Below, one piece after another: positions 14,801 through 26,800 of a DNA stretch of 64,000 bases. This DNA comes from Chimonanthus salicifolius (lineage: Eukaryota > Streptophyta > Magnoliopsida > Laurales > Calycanthaceae): the NCBI GenBank assembly GCA_013350335.1, contig CM023536.1:43904314-43968313 (forward strand). Direction: 5' to 3'. The notes below the pieces were generated by a model. It was not told the DNA's origin. It worked only from the letters and a program-made list of their open reading frames with translations, and did no database searches. Numbering within the stretch: the first letter of the stretch is position 1; the number at the start of each line of letters is the position of its first letter. The translations under genes and the position numbers were made by a program.

Positions 14801-17800
14801 TTAAATCCCTAAATTCAATTGTGTTTTTCCCAAATAAAATTATCAAATTAAACTAACAAATCAATTTAAATTACAATCATTTTCTAAATTAATTTTACCC
14901 GTCACAACTGACCCGTTACCCCGGGTCGGGTCATTACACATCACCAATTATTTGCCAAGCGAAGCAAGTGTAGGCTTGGGTGTTCGTCTGTGGACTATTT
15001 GGGCCATATCATCTCTAATGATGGAGTGGCAGCCGACCCAGAAAAAGTACGTTGCATGATCGACTGCCCATCCCAAAGTTTGTTCGTGGATTGAGGGGAT
15101 TCTTGGGGCTCACTGCTTACTACTGCCGGTTTATACGAGATTATGGGAAGATAGCTAAGCCCCTAACCGACCTACTAAAAAAGAATTCATTTGAGGGGTC
15201 AGTCGAGGCTACTGTTGCATTCGAAGCACTAAAAATGGCTATGAGCGCACCACCTGTATTGGCCCTACCAGACTTCCAACATGAGTTCCACGTGGAGTGC
15301 AATGCCTTAAGAGTGGGGGTGGGGATTGTCCTCACTCAGCACGGATGGCCATTGGCCTTATTTAGTAAAGCACTGCAGGGGAATCTCTCTTCCTACCCGC
15401 AGATGAAAAAGAGCTATTGGCGTTAGTCCTGGCTGTACGGAAATGGCGACCATATTTATTGGGTCACTGGTTCGTGGTAAAGACAAACCAAAGAAGTCTC
15501 GAGTTCCTGTTGGAACAAAAGATATGCACGCCTATGCAACAACAGTGGGTTTCCAAACTCTTTGGCTATGACTTTATCATTGAATATCGGAGTGGATAAG
15601 TCTAGCACCGTGGCAGATGCTTTATCAAGAAAAGAAGGTGAGATATTGCACATATAATTTCCGGTTCCCTCATGGATCGAAAGGTTGCGTAGTGAGCATT
15701 CCATGGACACCCACGTCCAACACTTGTTCACCCAACTTAAAGAGGGCTCACTAGACCCCACTCGTTACACGGAGCAGAGCGGCAGTCTCTTTTATAAGGG
15801 GCGGTTTTATCTCTCTCCATAGTCCCCCATGAAACAGGAAGTGTTGGTACACGTGCATGACAGCCCCTTAGGGGGCCATTCAGGGTACCATAAGACATAT
15901 CAGCATTTGAAGCGGGAATTCTTTTGGCACGGGATGCCGAGGGATGCTCGTGAATACATCAAGCAGTGTGACTCTTGCCAATGGAACAAAGGTGAGAATG
16001 TGCACCCTGCAGGTCTTTTGCAACCGTTGGATATTCCATCCGTCATTTGGTCATCCATTTCAATGGATTTCATAGAAGGATTGCCACTTTCTATGGGTAA
16101 AAACACGATCATGGTGGTGGTGGACCGTCTTTCCAAGTATGGTCATTTCGTGGATTTATCTCATCCGTATACTGCATTGATGGTGGCCCGCCTATTCCTT
16201 GACCACATCTTCAAATTACATGGTATGCCCACCTCCATTGTCAGCGATCCGGATCCTATATTTCTTAGCTTGTTTTGGAAGGAGTTTTTCAAGTTGCAAG
16301 GTGCTACCCTCAGCATGAGCTCAGCGTATCATCCCCAGTTCGATGGACAAACGGAGGTGGTCAATAAGTGCGTCGAGCACTATTTGAGAAGTTTTTGTGG
16401 GCTTCGGCCTAAGGAGTGGAGCAAATGGTTAAGTTTGGCAGAGTAATGGTATAACACCAGTACCCATACCTCCACGAAGATCACCTCGTTTGAGTCTGTG
16501 TATGGACGCCTCTCGCCCAAGGTGATCTCCTATGTTAAGGGCACGACCAAAGTGGATGCCGTTGAAGAAGAACTTAAGAGTAGAGAGATGATCTTGCACT
16601 TGTTAAAGGAAAATCTTTCCCACGCTCAACAACGCACGAAATCATTTGTTGATAAGTTGCGCACTGAACGAACATTTGAAGTAGGTGATTGGGTATTCCT
16701 CCGTCTACAGCCCCATCGACAATAGTCTCTTAGTTTACGATGGAATGTTAAATTGTCACCAAAGTTCTATGGCCCGTTTCAAGCTATCATGAAAATTGGG
16801 AGTGTGGCTTACAAACTGGATCTTCCGGATTCGTGTTGGATCCATCCTGTGTTCCACGTCTCGCCTCAAACGACGGGTTGGGAACAGTGCCCTATGGCAG
16901 TCAGCCCTTCCTGACATGGACCCCGAAGGTGAGGTCGTTCTGGAGCCCGAAACAATATTGGACCGTAAGATGGCTAAGCAGGGCCGACGGGCCATCACTA
17001 AGGTCTTAGTCCAATGGTGGGGCCTTCGTACGGAAGATGCCACATGGGAGGTGTATCATAAGTTACGTGCATGATAACGCATGCATGCGACACGTAGGCA
17101 TGTAGGCCATGCATAATTCATGCACAATACTGTGAACAGGTGTACACGGCAATACATGGCAAGCACACGGTTTCCTCATTCCATTTTCATCTTCGTAAGA
17201 TATACATGATCCTCTCTTCCAGCCATGCGTTGGGGAGTTGGATAGGAGTTAGGCAATAAACAAGGAGAGTGTTCCATGCGCCTCTCCCTCCTTGGTTTCC
17301 ATCTTTGCTAGGAGTCTTTATGATTAGTCTTAATTTGAAAATGTAATCCCTCCTTGATTGAAGGGAAGAGATTTATTTGTTGTATCGTTGATTACATGTG
17401 AAAGCAATAAGAATTTATCATTTTGGTAAGATTACGAATGCTGGACCCCTCGAAGTGGTCCACACACACCACCCTTCCCTCTCACCTCTTCCATGCCTCT
17501 CTTCCATCATTTCCATCTATCTCTCTCATGGCGCAAGGCTGAACATACCAGTTTCAACCGAAGGGCACACCGCAGGCCCACCGATGATGAAAGGAAGTGC
17601 AACCAAGTTGGATTGAAGCAACAGCAAGGGGCGACACTAGTAGAGGTGGTTTGAAGTCTGTTGAAACCAAAAGCCAGCAGATCTAACAAGAAGAACAAAA
17701 AAACAGGGGTGTTGGGTGTCCCAAGCAGAAATGAGAAATCTGCAGAAAGGAGGGGCCCACTGATGTTGAAGGGCAGAGAAACCAAGTTGGATGGATACAG

Positions 17801-20800
17801 AAGCAGGGGACGACAGTAAAAGGCCTGCGTCCCAGACAGCAACCCAAAAAACAGCAGATTGGAGGGGCCATACAAATCAGATCAGAGATGAGATGGTATA
17901 GATGGAAGGTCCAGCAAAAAACGACAAGGAAGATAGGGGTCCCGTCGGCAGAAGCTTCTCTAGTGAACGAATCGAAGGCCGAGAAGGGACAGCTGCAGAA
18001 GAGAAGAACTTGGGAAGGCACAAGAAGAATGAAAACAATGCTAACAAAGGCAGAGGTCCTCAGGAGCCGGAGAAAAGGCCAGAGTCAGACGAATAACACA
18101 TGAACTCCAGCAGTGAATAGTTATTCCGACGAGGAAAAGTAAAATGGTAGAGAAACTTCACTTAAATACCGAGAAATTCGTGCTGGCTGTACCATATAAA
18201 AATAATAATTGAAAAAGAAAAGAAAAGGAAAATTTTGGAAAGGAATTTCTCTCTGTTGTATTGTATTGAATGTGTATATAACCGAAGGAGAATACAAGTA
18301 TAAATAATACACAATGAGCCAATTAAGGTGGCTAGAAAAGGAAAGAATAAAATACTGTCTAATTACAATCCATCACACATAATAGAGTTGACTTTTCAGA
18401 ATTAAAAGATTCTAGTCAACTAAGGTGCAGAGATGGGTCCCACAACAGTAACGGTTATATTTGTCATTTTAAGTACTTTTTTTTAAAAAGTAACAAGAAG
18501 ATTGTATCATTAAAGAAGATATAAATACACATTATAAGAGATACAAAAAGAAGATACACTACCTGGTGTTGGATACATAAACAGTACATTTCAAGTATGT
18601 TTTTTAAATGGCTAGGATCATATTATATAAATGATTCTTGGTATAGATAAGAGTGAGTAGGGGATGGCTATGTGTGTCCCATAATGAATGGCCTTATGGC
18701 TATTGGATGCTGTTTTATTGTGTTTCCACAACTCCGCACCATAAGCAGGATGGTTTTGGCCTATTCTAAGTAAGCTTGGGTACAAGTTTCTCTTATTATA
18801 AGAGAGATTCTCAAGATATCATGATACTTTTCTTTCCTATTCACAATTAAGGTTGTAGTTGTGGATTTGTGGTACAGATCTTTAGGCAAAAATCATTTAC
18901 CTAATTATAGACTTATCAATTCTTGTCAGACTGACCGAAAGATCAAATGGTTGCACGAATCCAGTCATTAAAAAAAAAGACAATTTCAAGTTTCCACACA
19001 ATGCACCCATTTTTTGGAAGAATCACAATAAGAACAGGCATAAAATTTGAGGCATATAATCTAAAAAAATTGATATTTGATGCTTTTCTTTTCCTCATAT
19101 TCACAATTAAGGATGTATTGCGGATTTTTAGAACAAATCTTTTGCAAAAGCAACTTAATTATAGTGATGCTTCATTGTCCTGTTAGACTAAGTGAGAGAT
19201 CATATGGCTGCATGAATCCATAGTCATCAGAAAACTAGTTGAAATTTCCACACAATGCAGCCATTCGTTGAGAGAATGAGCATAATAAGAACAAGCATAA
19301 AATTTTGAAGGTATAGAATTTAAAAAAGAAAAGATGATATTCTGATACATTTCTAACCCTTCTATTCATGATTGATGCTGTAATTGGGGATTTATGATAC
19401 AGATTTTTAGGCAAAAATAATTTAGTTATAGCTTGTCTACCAAGTTGCATGGGTATGGGTACGATTGTCAGTGTCTGACAAGACTAGGTGGTGTCAGACA
19501 TATTGACCCCAAAAAAATAGGACACGAGAACATGGCTCAATATTTCAATAAAATTAAATCTAATTTTATTTAAAATGAAAATAAGGTGTGAAAATGACAC
19601 TAATAGAAAATAATATACTAGTTTTACTCTAAACATCTACGTGACAAATATATTGATATTTTAATTAAGTTTTAAGAGGGGAAGGGTGTTATAATATTTT
19701 AGTTATCTTAGAAAACAATGTTAAAAAGCACTAAAATAGTCCGTAAAGAATGTGTACGAGTGTCTACAAGTGTCAGACAAGGTTATGTCACACACTTTGA
19801 AGTGATTGCGCACCATAGTTTGTGTATCAATTCCTATCAGACAGATTATCAGATCATATAGTTGAATGAATCGTAATCATCACATAAAACAATTTCAAGT
19901 TTCAACATAATGCACCTATTTTGTTGAAAGAATGAGATCATATAAGAACAATCTAAAAATGAGGCAAAGGATGTGCCCTCTCAATTGGGAATGTGCCCAA
20001 GGAGTTGTAATTTTGTGTAGTAGGGAATGAAAGCCTTATCTCTTGTCAGGATAAACTAGAAACTAATGGTCCTATTGAAGGGCCCTGACCTGGAAAGGTC
20101 CAGAGGCTGAGCCCATTAAAGGGCTGAAACTGTGAAACTGGGCCAGTGTCGGTCCGACTGACACCCCTTCAATGGAATGGTGAGTGGGAGCGGGAAAAAG
20201 TCCCACATCAGAAATGCAGTAGTTTGGAAGGGGGTTTATACATAGCCATGCCCCTCCTACTTAGCATAACGCGTTTTGAGCCTTTCAGTTGAGCCAGGCC
20301 CAAGGCAAAGTCGTGCGGGCCCCGTGGGGGCCCTAGAGCAGACAATATTGTGCTGATCCGAGCCCCAACCCTAGATTTTTGGGCCGGGCCATTACAAATG
20401 GTATCAGAGCCGAGTTCAACACTAGAACTGTGTGGGCCTTTCATTGGATTCATCGGGTAGAGCCGAAGGCGGCTCTGGGCTTAAGGGGGTGGATTAAGAG
20501 GGCCCTGACCTGGAAAGGCCCTGAGGTCGAGCCCATTAAAGGGTTGAAACTGTGAAACTGGGCTAGTGTTGGTCCGACAGACATGTCTGGTTGGTCCGAT
20601 CGACACCCCAGCAGTGGAATGGCGAGTGGGAGTTGGAGAAAGTCCCACATCGGAAATGCAGTAATTTGGGAGGGGGTTTATATGTAGCCATGTCCCTCCT
20701 ACTCAGCATAACACATTTTGGGCCTATTAGTTGAGCCAGGCCCAATGCAAAGCAGTGCGGGCCCCATGTGGGCCCAGAGCGGACAATATTGTGTTGACCT

Positions 20801-23800
20801 GGAAAGGCCCTGAGGTCGAACCCATTAAAGGGTTGAAACTGTGAAACTGGGCTAGTGTTGGTCCGACCGACATGTCTGGTTGGTCCGATCGACACCCAGC
20901 AGTGGAATGGCGAGTGGGAGTGGGAGAAAGTCCCACATCGGAAATGCAGTAATTTGGGAGGGGGTTTATATGTAGCTACGTCCCTCCTACTCAGCATAAC
21001 ACATTTTGGGCCTATTAGTTGAGCCAGGCCCAATGCAAAGCAGTGCGGGCCCCATGCGGGCCCAGAGCGGACAATATTGTGTTGAATTAAGGCCCAAGTC
21101 CGGATTTTTGGGCCGGGCCGTTACAGCTATAAGGTTGCACAATTTTTATAATCCAACCTAAGGCTAAAATAAATGCATCCCTGCAAATCTGCTTATCTAG
21201 AGCATAGTGATCGGCAGTAATAATTAATGAGTATTGAGAATGGCAAAAAGGTGTACACTGCTGATCTAACAGTAAAAAGCAAAGGACATTATTGTATTCT
21301 AGCAACCTGACCTCAACTATTTTATTTCAGTCGTACTATCTGTATCTGTTGGCTTAACCTCAATTACACTCCAATTATTTACATCCATTGCTTTCAGAAC
21401 TAACACCAACTTTTTTCACTAAGCCGTTGTTTAGTCAGTGTGAAATTTCAACTAAACATTCTGCTTCTTACATCTAAAGGAATCGATTATCAACTCTACG
21501 ATAGCAGACCTTGGAGTTGATATTAGCCTTGATGTCTCAGAATCCTTGTTCTCATCACAATTCATCAGTCAAGAGAAATTGTTCTATTCTTCTTCTTCTT
21601 CTTCTTCTTTTGAAGAAGTTCTTCTATTTATTTTATTTATAATATGCCTAATGCCTTTTCTTTTTTAAAACAGTAACCAAAGAAGATATTATTGATAAAT
21701 GAAAAGCGAAGTACAAAAGGAGGTACCAGGAGAGTTGTACACCCCAACCACAAAATTCAAACATCACAATAAGCCAAAAACTAGATGACAAGAAACCAAC
21801 AAAAGCTTCCTTCCCAGGGGTCGAAAAAACTAGTATCGGCAGAGATCCGATATCTCACTATCGGCCGATAAATTTCTCTCTCCTTATTTTTTTTTTTTTT
21901 TAACAAAAACCACTGATATCGGCCAATATGATGCGGTTTTAATATCGGCCGATATGATAAGGTTTTACAACCGTATCATATAGGTCAATACGATTCATAT
22001 CGGCCGATATTCGGACCCCCTGCTCCTTCCTATCAACTCCTATTTTGGCCATAAAATCTGCTGTCCAATTTGCGGAATGTTTGACATGCCCAAACTTCAC
22101 CTCTCTCCCTAAAGTAAGACCTCAAATCTCCTTGACCACATGAACTTATATTGACTAGGGAGTACTGTACATATAGTGTTTTTAATTATTATCTTTGTAT
22201 TCTACTTGATGGCCATGTATAACTCTTCTATACTTGGCCCCACCTCACTGGTGCCTTACACATAAATTAATGAATTCATTGTTATTGTTTAAAAAAAAAA
22301 GGCGGTTTCTTCTTCCCACTGGCCCACTTTATGGCATTGGATGAGTCCCCTTTAATCATTAACCCCGAAGACCATGAACAGCCCATGGGACCAAAGCTCT
22401 ATGAATAGCTAGCAATTATGCCTCCTTTGGCTTCTTAATGACAATAGGCACTGAGAAGTAATATATTATAGCTCCATTACCCTCATGAACAAGACCCCCT
22501 ATCCCTTCCAGTCCTGGTTTCCCCCTTGCTGTCCCATCAATGTTAAACTTTCTCCCTTCTGGCAGGGACCACTCCTCCAGTGCCTTACTTCTGGCTTCAC
22601 CTCACCTGATGCAACCCTCCCAAGACAACTACTTTATAATTTGGTCCTTGTATATATTTTGACTTCCATAAAGAGAGAAGGTTTTTACGATATTAAGAGC
22701 AAAAAATGTATGAATGGGAGGACAATAGAATTCCATCTAGCATCCTAAATGACTGACATCTTGCCATTTATGCTTACAGAAAAATCAAGCAACAATTGGA
22801 TTCTTTGCATATAAAAAATTTACCATTTCGATTTATTATTTTCCAACCAACAATGATTCAAACAAAATGCAAAAGCAATATAGTGAGATGTTTCTTGTGC
22901 ATGGAAGCCATCTTCATATCCCATTTGTTGCAAGTATATCACAATAAACAACCAAATCCTTTGCTGATGTAGGCAACATTTAAGATCATCAATTTCAAGT
23001 CAGGGCAATGGACTTGATTCATGTTCTCATCATTGGCTTAACAAAGAATAATAGCAACATTACCTGGTCATATGTATTCATTACCTTTACCAATATAGAG
23101 GAATAGACCTGAGACTTATCTGGGCCTGGCTCTTCTTTTTCCTCAATGTAAGCAACACGCAAAGAGGGATACCTGCATGTAATATCTTAATCATAAATAT
23201 TAGGTCATATACAGAAGGTGCATGAATTTTTTTGAGCACCAGTGCTTATTATAACATGGTAAAAATTACTTTATCATCAAGTCCAAAATATCTTGACCAC
23301 GCGGATCTCCAGAAGATTTATGTGCACCATACATTTGGCAAGAAATGACATATGTCAATTTCATATCTGCAAATGCATCAATTTGTGCTGACAAGGAATG
23401 CTGGCTCTTTTTGTTTTCTATTTTCCTTTCACTACCATCATAGCCTTCAAGAGTATGTGCTGATAATATGAGCTGGTCATTTTTCTTTTCATTTTCCTGC
23501 ACAATACCATCACAGCCTTCAAGAATTTGTGCTGACAAAGGAAGCTGGCTATCTTTCTTTTCATTTTCCCTTTTAATACCATCATAGCCTTCAAGAATAT
23601 CTGATTGAACAAGGTCCGATGAAAAGTAGAGTAAGTGAGCCGCTTCTTTTCTGATGTCTTGTATAATTCATATATTTAACCAGAAATGCATGAGTTGAGA
23701 ATTTGATTTGACTATAATTTGGATGCAAGCGAAACATGAAATTGTCATGATTAGAAGCATTCGACTATTTCATCATACTACATTGAGATGCTTTAAGACA

Positions 23801-26800
23801 CTTACTTTCATCCTGAGCCATGTCCAGAAAAGCTTGCAGTTTTAATGCCTCCCTGTAGTACATCATACCTCTAACTGGAATTCACAGAACATTGAAACTT
23901 AACAAGGCCTAGGATGAGAATAGCAGCATAGCACATTATTGAGAAAAGAATTACAGTTCATGTTAGTATCTGAATACGGTACAGTGATGACTGCTGTATA
24001 TTTCTCTCACCTGTTCGGCTTAGTGTTTGCCCACGAAAAGAAGCCCAATTTCGAAGCTCTTCAATTTTGTCAACAATATTGTAGTCCTCCCAGTTTTCAC
24101 ATCCCATTCGTTCCAAGAAGTTTCTCCACTCATCTAAAACAATTAAAAGAACAGCCAGATGTTAGCCAATCGAAAATATGGAATAGAAATGGATTGTTCA
24201 AACATGTGAAAAAAATTCCCATAAAATTTAGTAAGTCTTGTATGCAGCAACCTGGATATATTGTCTGCATATAAAAGATAATGGATACCCAATCTTCATC
24301 TGAATGGAGCTCCTTCGCTGAAAATTTTACTTCTTCCATATAGTATGGTGTCATAACACTAGATCCACATCCATCAAAACATTAAGACAAGGGGAAAAAA
24401 AGGAATAGAAAAAACAAATCATCAGCTCTGGAAGTGTTTCCGTGTTACCTAAAGGAAAGCAAAAAGTTTATAGTGTTGTGTTTACTAATAAGATAAATAA
24501 TGTTCCTAACTATGACTATAAGGAAAATGTTACACTACAAATTAAAGTAACAGGAGATATGAATGCATTATACAATTAGTGCATTGATAACTAATTGAGC
24601 AGGGCAAAATTTTCATGTAATGTTAGAATTTATGGAAACCATCAAAGCAGGAAGTAGAATGTAAGAACCATAGATCATGTAACATGTATAGCTAGTACTA
24701 CTCACTAGTTCATTCTTGTATGGAAGTTGGAAGTGAAATATTAAGGAGCTTTGGTTTATTTACTTTTTTTGTTTTTTTGAATAACATGAGTATCCACACA
24801 CCACGTAGAGGTGAGACCAGTGTTTTGAAACTTGGCCTGACCCGTGGTTGAACCGGCAGTTCATCCATAACCGGCTCAATCACGGGTTTGGTTTAAAAAA
24901 CCCTTCACAATATATAAACCCGAAAAAACCCAGTCAGACTCGCAAGTTTGACCGGGTTTTAAAATAAAACCTCGACCCGTCTCAAAACCGTTTAAAAAGT
25001 TTTCAAAATAATTTTAAATTTTTTTAATAAACTCTTTTAAAATAATAAAATTTAATTAAATGTGACGAAATGGGCCAGCCCACAAATCTCAGCCTCAAGA
25101 GGCTGAAAAATGGGTAAGTTTCCCATTCTCAGGTTGCCTATATTTATAACCTTGACGCTGGTCTTTTATTTATTTTTTTCAGGTTTTTCCGATGTGGGAC
25201 AAGTAGTGGGGAAGTGAGAAGGCCTTGCTGCCTCTGCTACCTGAGAGTAACTCATGGGTGCCTTGAACTGAATACCATGAACTCATGACCATGAACCTTG
25301 AATGTCTCATGAGTCATGAATGAGTACATTGGTCAAATGACCAAATGACTATGATCATGTTTTTTTTTTTATCAAATTTGAAAATTTATAATGAAATGAA
25401 AAGTAATTAAAATATAAAAATGAAAAAATACATGTGTAAGTAAAAAAATAATGGACTATCAATTAACAAAAAAAGTAAAATAATATAAATAAGACATTTA
25501 AAAATTATTTTTTAGTTTCCTATATTATTTAAAAATAATAGATGATGATAACTTCAACTTTTAAAATGAAATCGTGATGACAAAGCAAATAAAATTTCTA
25601 CAATTATTAATAATGAGTTAGATATTAAATATGTAATTGTAGTGTAAAAATAAAATAAATAGCATGTATTGTTATTTAAAATTTTATTTCAACTCATCAA
25701 TTAAATCTTAATTAATTAATATTATTTATAATATTATATTAATAGCACGGGTTTGACTATGGGTTAACCCGGTTGAACCTTATTTAACCCACCCTTCCTC
25801 CAAGACGGGTCGCTCTACGGGCCGGGTATTAAAGCATTTGGTGAGACTCAACCAGCCCCCCCCCCCCCCTCTTCTCTCTTGTCCAGCGGTGCGTTTGGAT
25901 GGGGGGTAAATTTTGGAGGTTACCCGAGGTAATATAAAAACTCCTCCCTTGAAAAGGGTTTTCAAAAGTTGAGGGGGAGGGGTAAAAAATCAAACAAGCC
26001 CCTCGTTACCCCCCATCCAAACGCAGCCTATGAGTCAAACACAAGACCTCTAGTCTATTCCTAGATGCTCAAGCCAATGGAGCTACCTGTTTAGGCTATG
26101 TACTTGTATTATATTTGTCAGTAGATTTTTATTTAGAAGAAAACACGTTTCCAGCTAAATGCTTTATATGCAATGAGATAGAAGATAATATGTTTCCACC
26201 TAAATTGCTTATTATGCTAGTGATATTTCTGTATAAGTACAGATTATGTCGAAGGGTGTTCATTCTTCTGAACCCGACTTGTGACTGGCTCAAACCTGAC
26301 TCCACCAGCATTCCTCCTAAGCCCAGATTGAAATCTCCATGAGATTCATAGTTGCATTACTTATAGCTTCCTTGTTCGTAGACAAAGCTGATTCGAAATT
26401 GTCTTTTATTTCAAGGCATAACTTGTATCCATGAGCTTCATATTAGCATGGAGTTTGCTCCCAACAATATAGCCATCCCTACCCTCTCACGTCAATCCCA
26501 CGAGCCTCTTATCCATTCTCATTTGATCACAGTGGGGGAGCAAGTCAAAATAGAAAAACTCACATTAGATTTAGGGATAATCAGGCTCAAACTTATAACT
26601 TCCGCCACGTCAAGGTGACACTCTACTGTTGAGTTATATCCCTTACCTGCCCCCATAGAGATGACTAATCCTAAGGTAAAGGGTCGAGAAACTCAACGCC
26701 ACTATTCCTGAACAATTTGGAGCCGACCTTCTTTTGGCACTATTACGGATACGAAAAGAATGGAAAAATTGGATTCAATTGTCAACTGCTCCTATCAGAA

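Larger units (their letters stand above)
8805..17574 (+). mobile_element. Ty3/Gypsy chromovirus, Reina-like, nested in Copia
   Basis: Two LTRs (8805-9323 and 17061-17574) both end CACACCGCA. The left begins TGTTACGTGCATG and the right AGTTACGTGCATG. A primer-binding site AGGTATCAGAGCC (9324-9336) fits initiator Met tRNA. The internal order is gag, protease, RT, RNase H, integrase, chromodomain, which defines a chromovirus. The flanks GGCCA and GGCCC suggest a decayed 5-bp duplication. A solo LTR (11533-14938) interrupts RT. It runs opposite to its Copia host and to CalS8. Confidence 0.88.
4790..18447 (-). mobile_element. Ty1/Copia LTR retrotransposon, split by nested insertions
   Basis: Two LTRs of about 250-265 bp (4790-5054 and about 18195-18447) start TGTTGTGGGACCC on the minus strand. 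GTAAC flanks both ends (4785-4789, 18448-18452). The minus-strand polypurine tract is at 5055-5066. A degraded primer-binding site beginning TGGTA follows the 5' LTR. Integrase, reverse transcriptase and RNase H are readable in that order; gag is not. The element is interrupted by 5438-6170 and by the chromovirus 8805-17574. Without these it is about 4.1 kb. Confidence 0.85.

Noticed and set aside
20208..21033. Minus-strand open frames at the 20-21 kb TRIM as a repeat protein
   Set aside because: Same reason: they follow repeated LTR sequence and cross the PBS.
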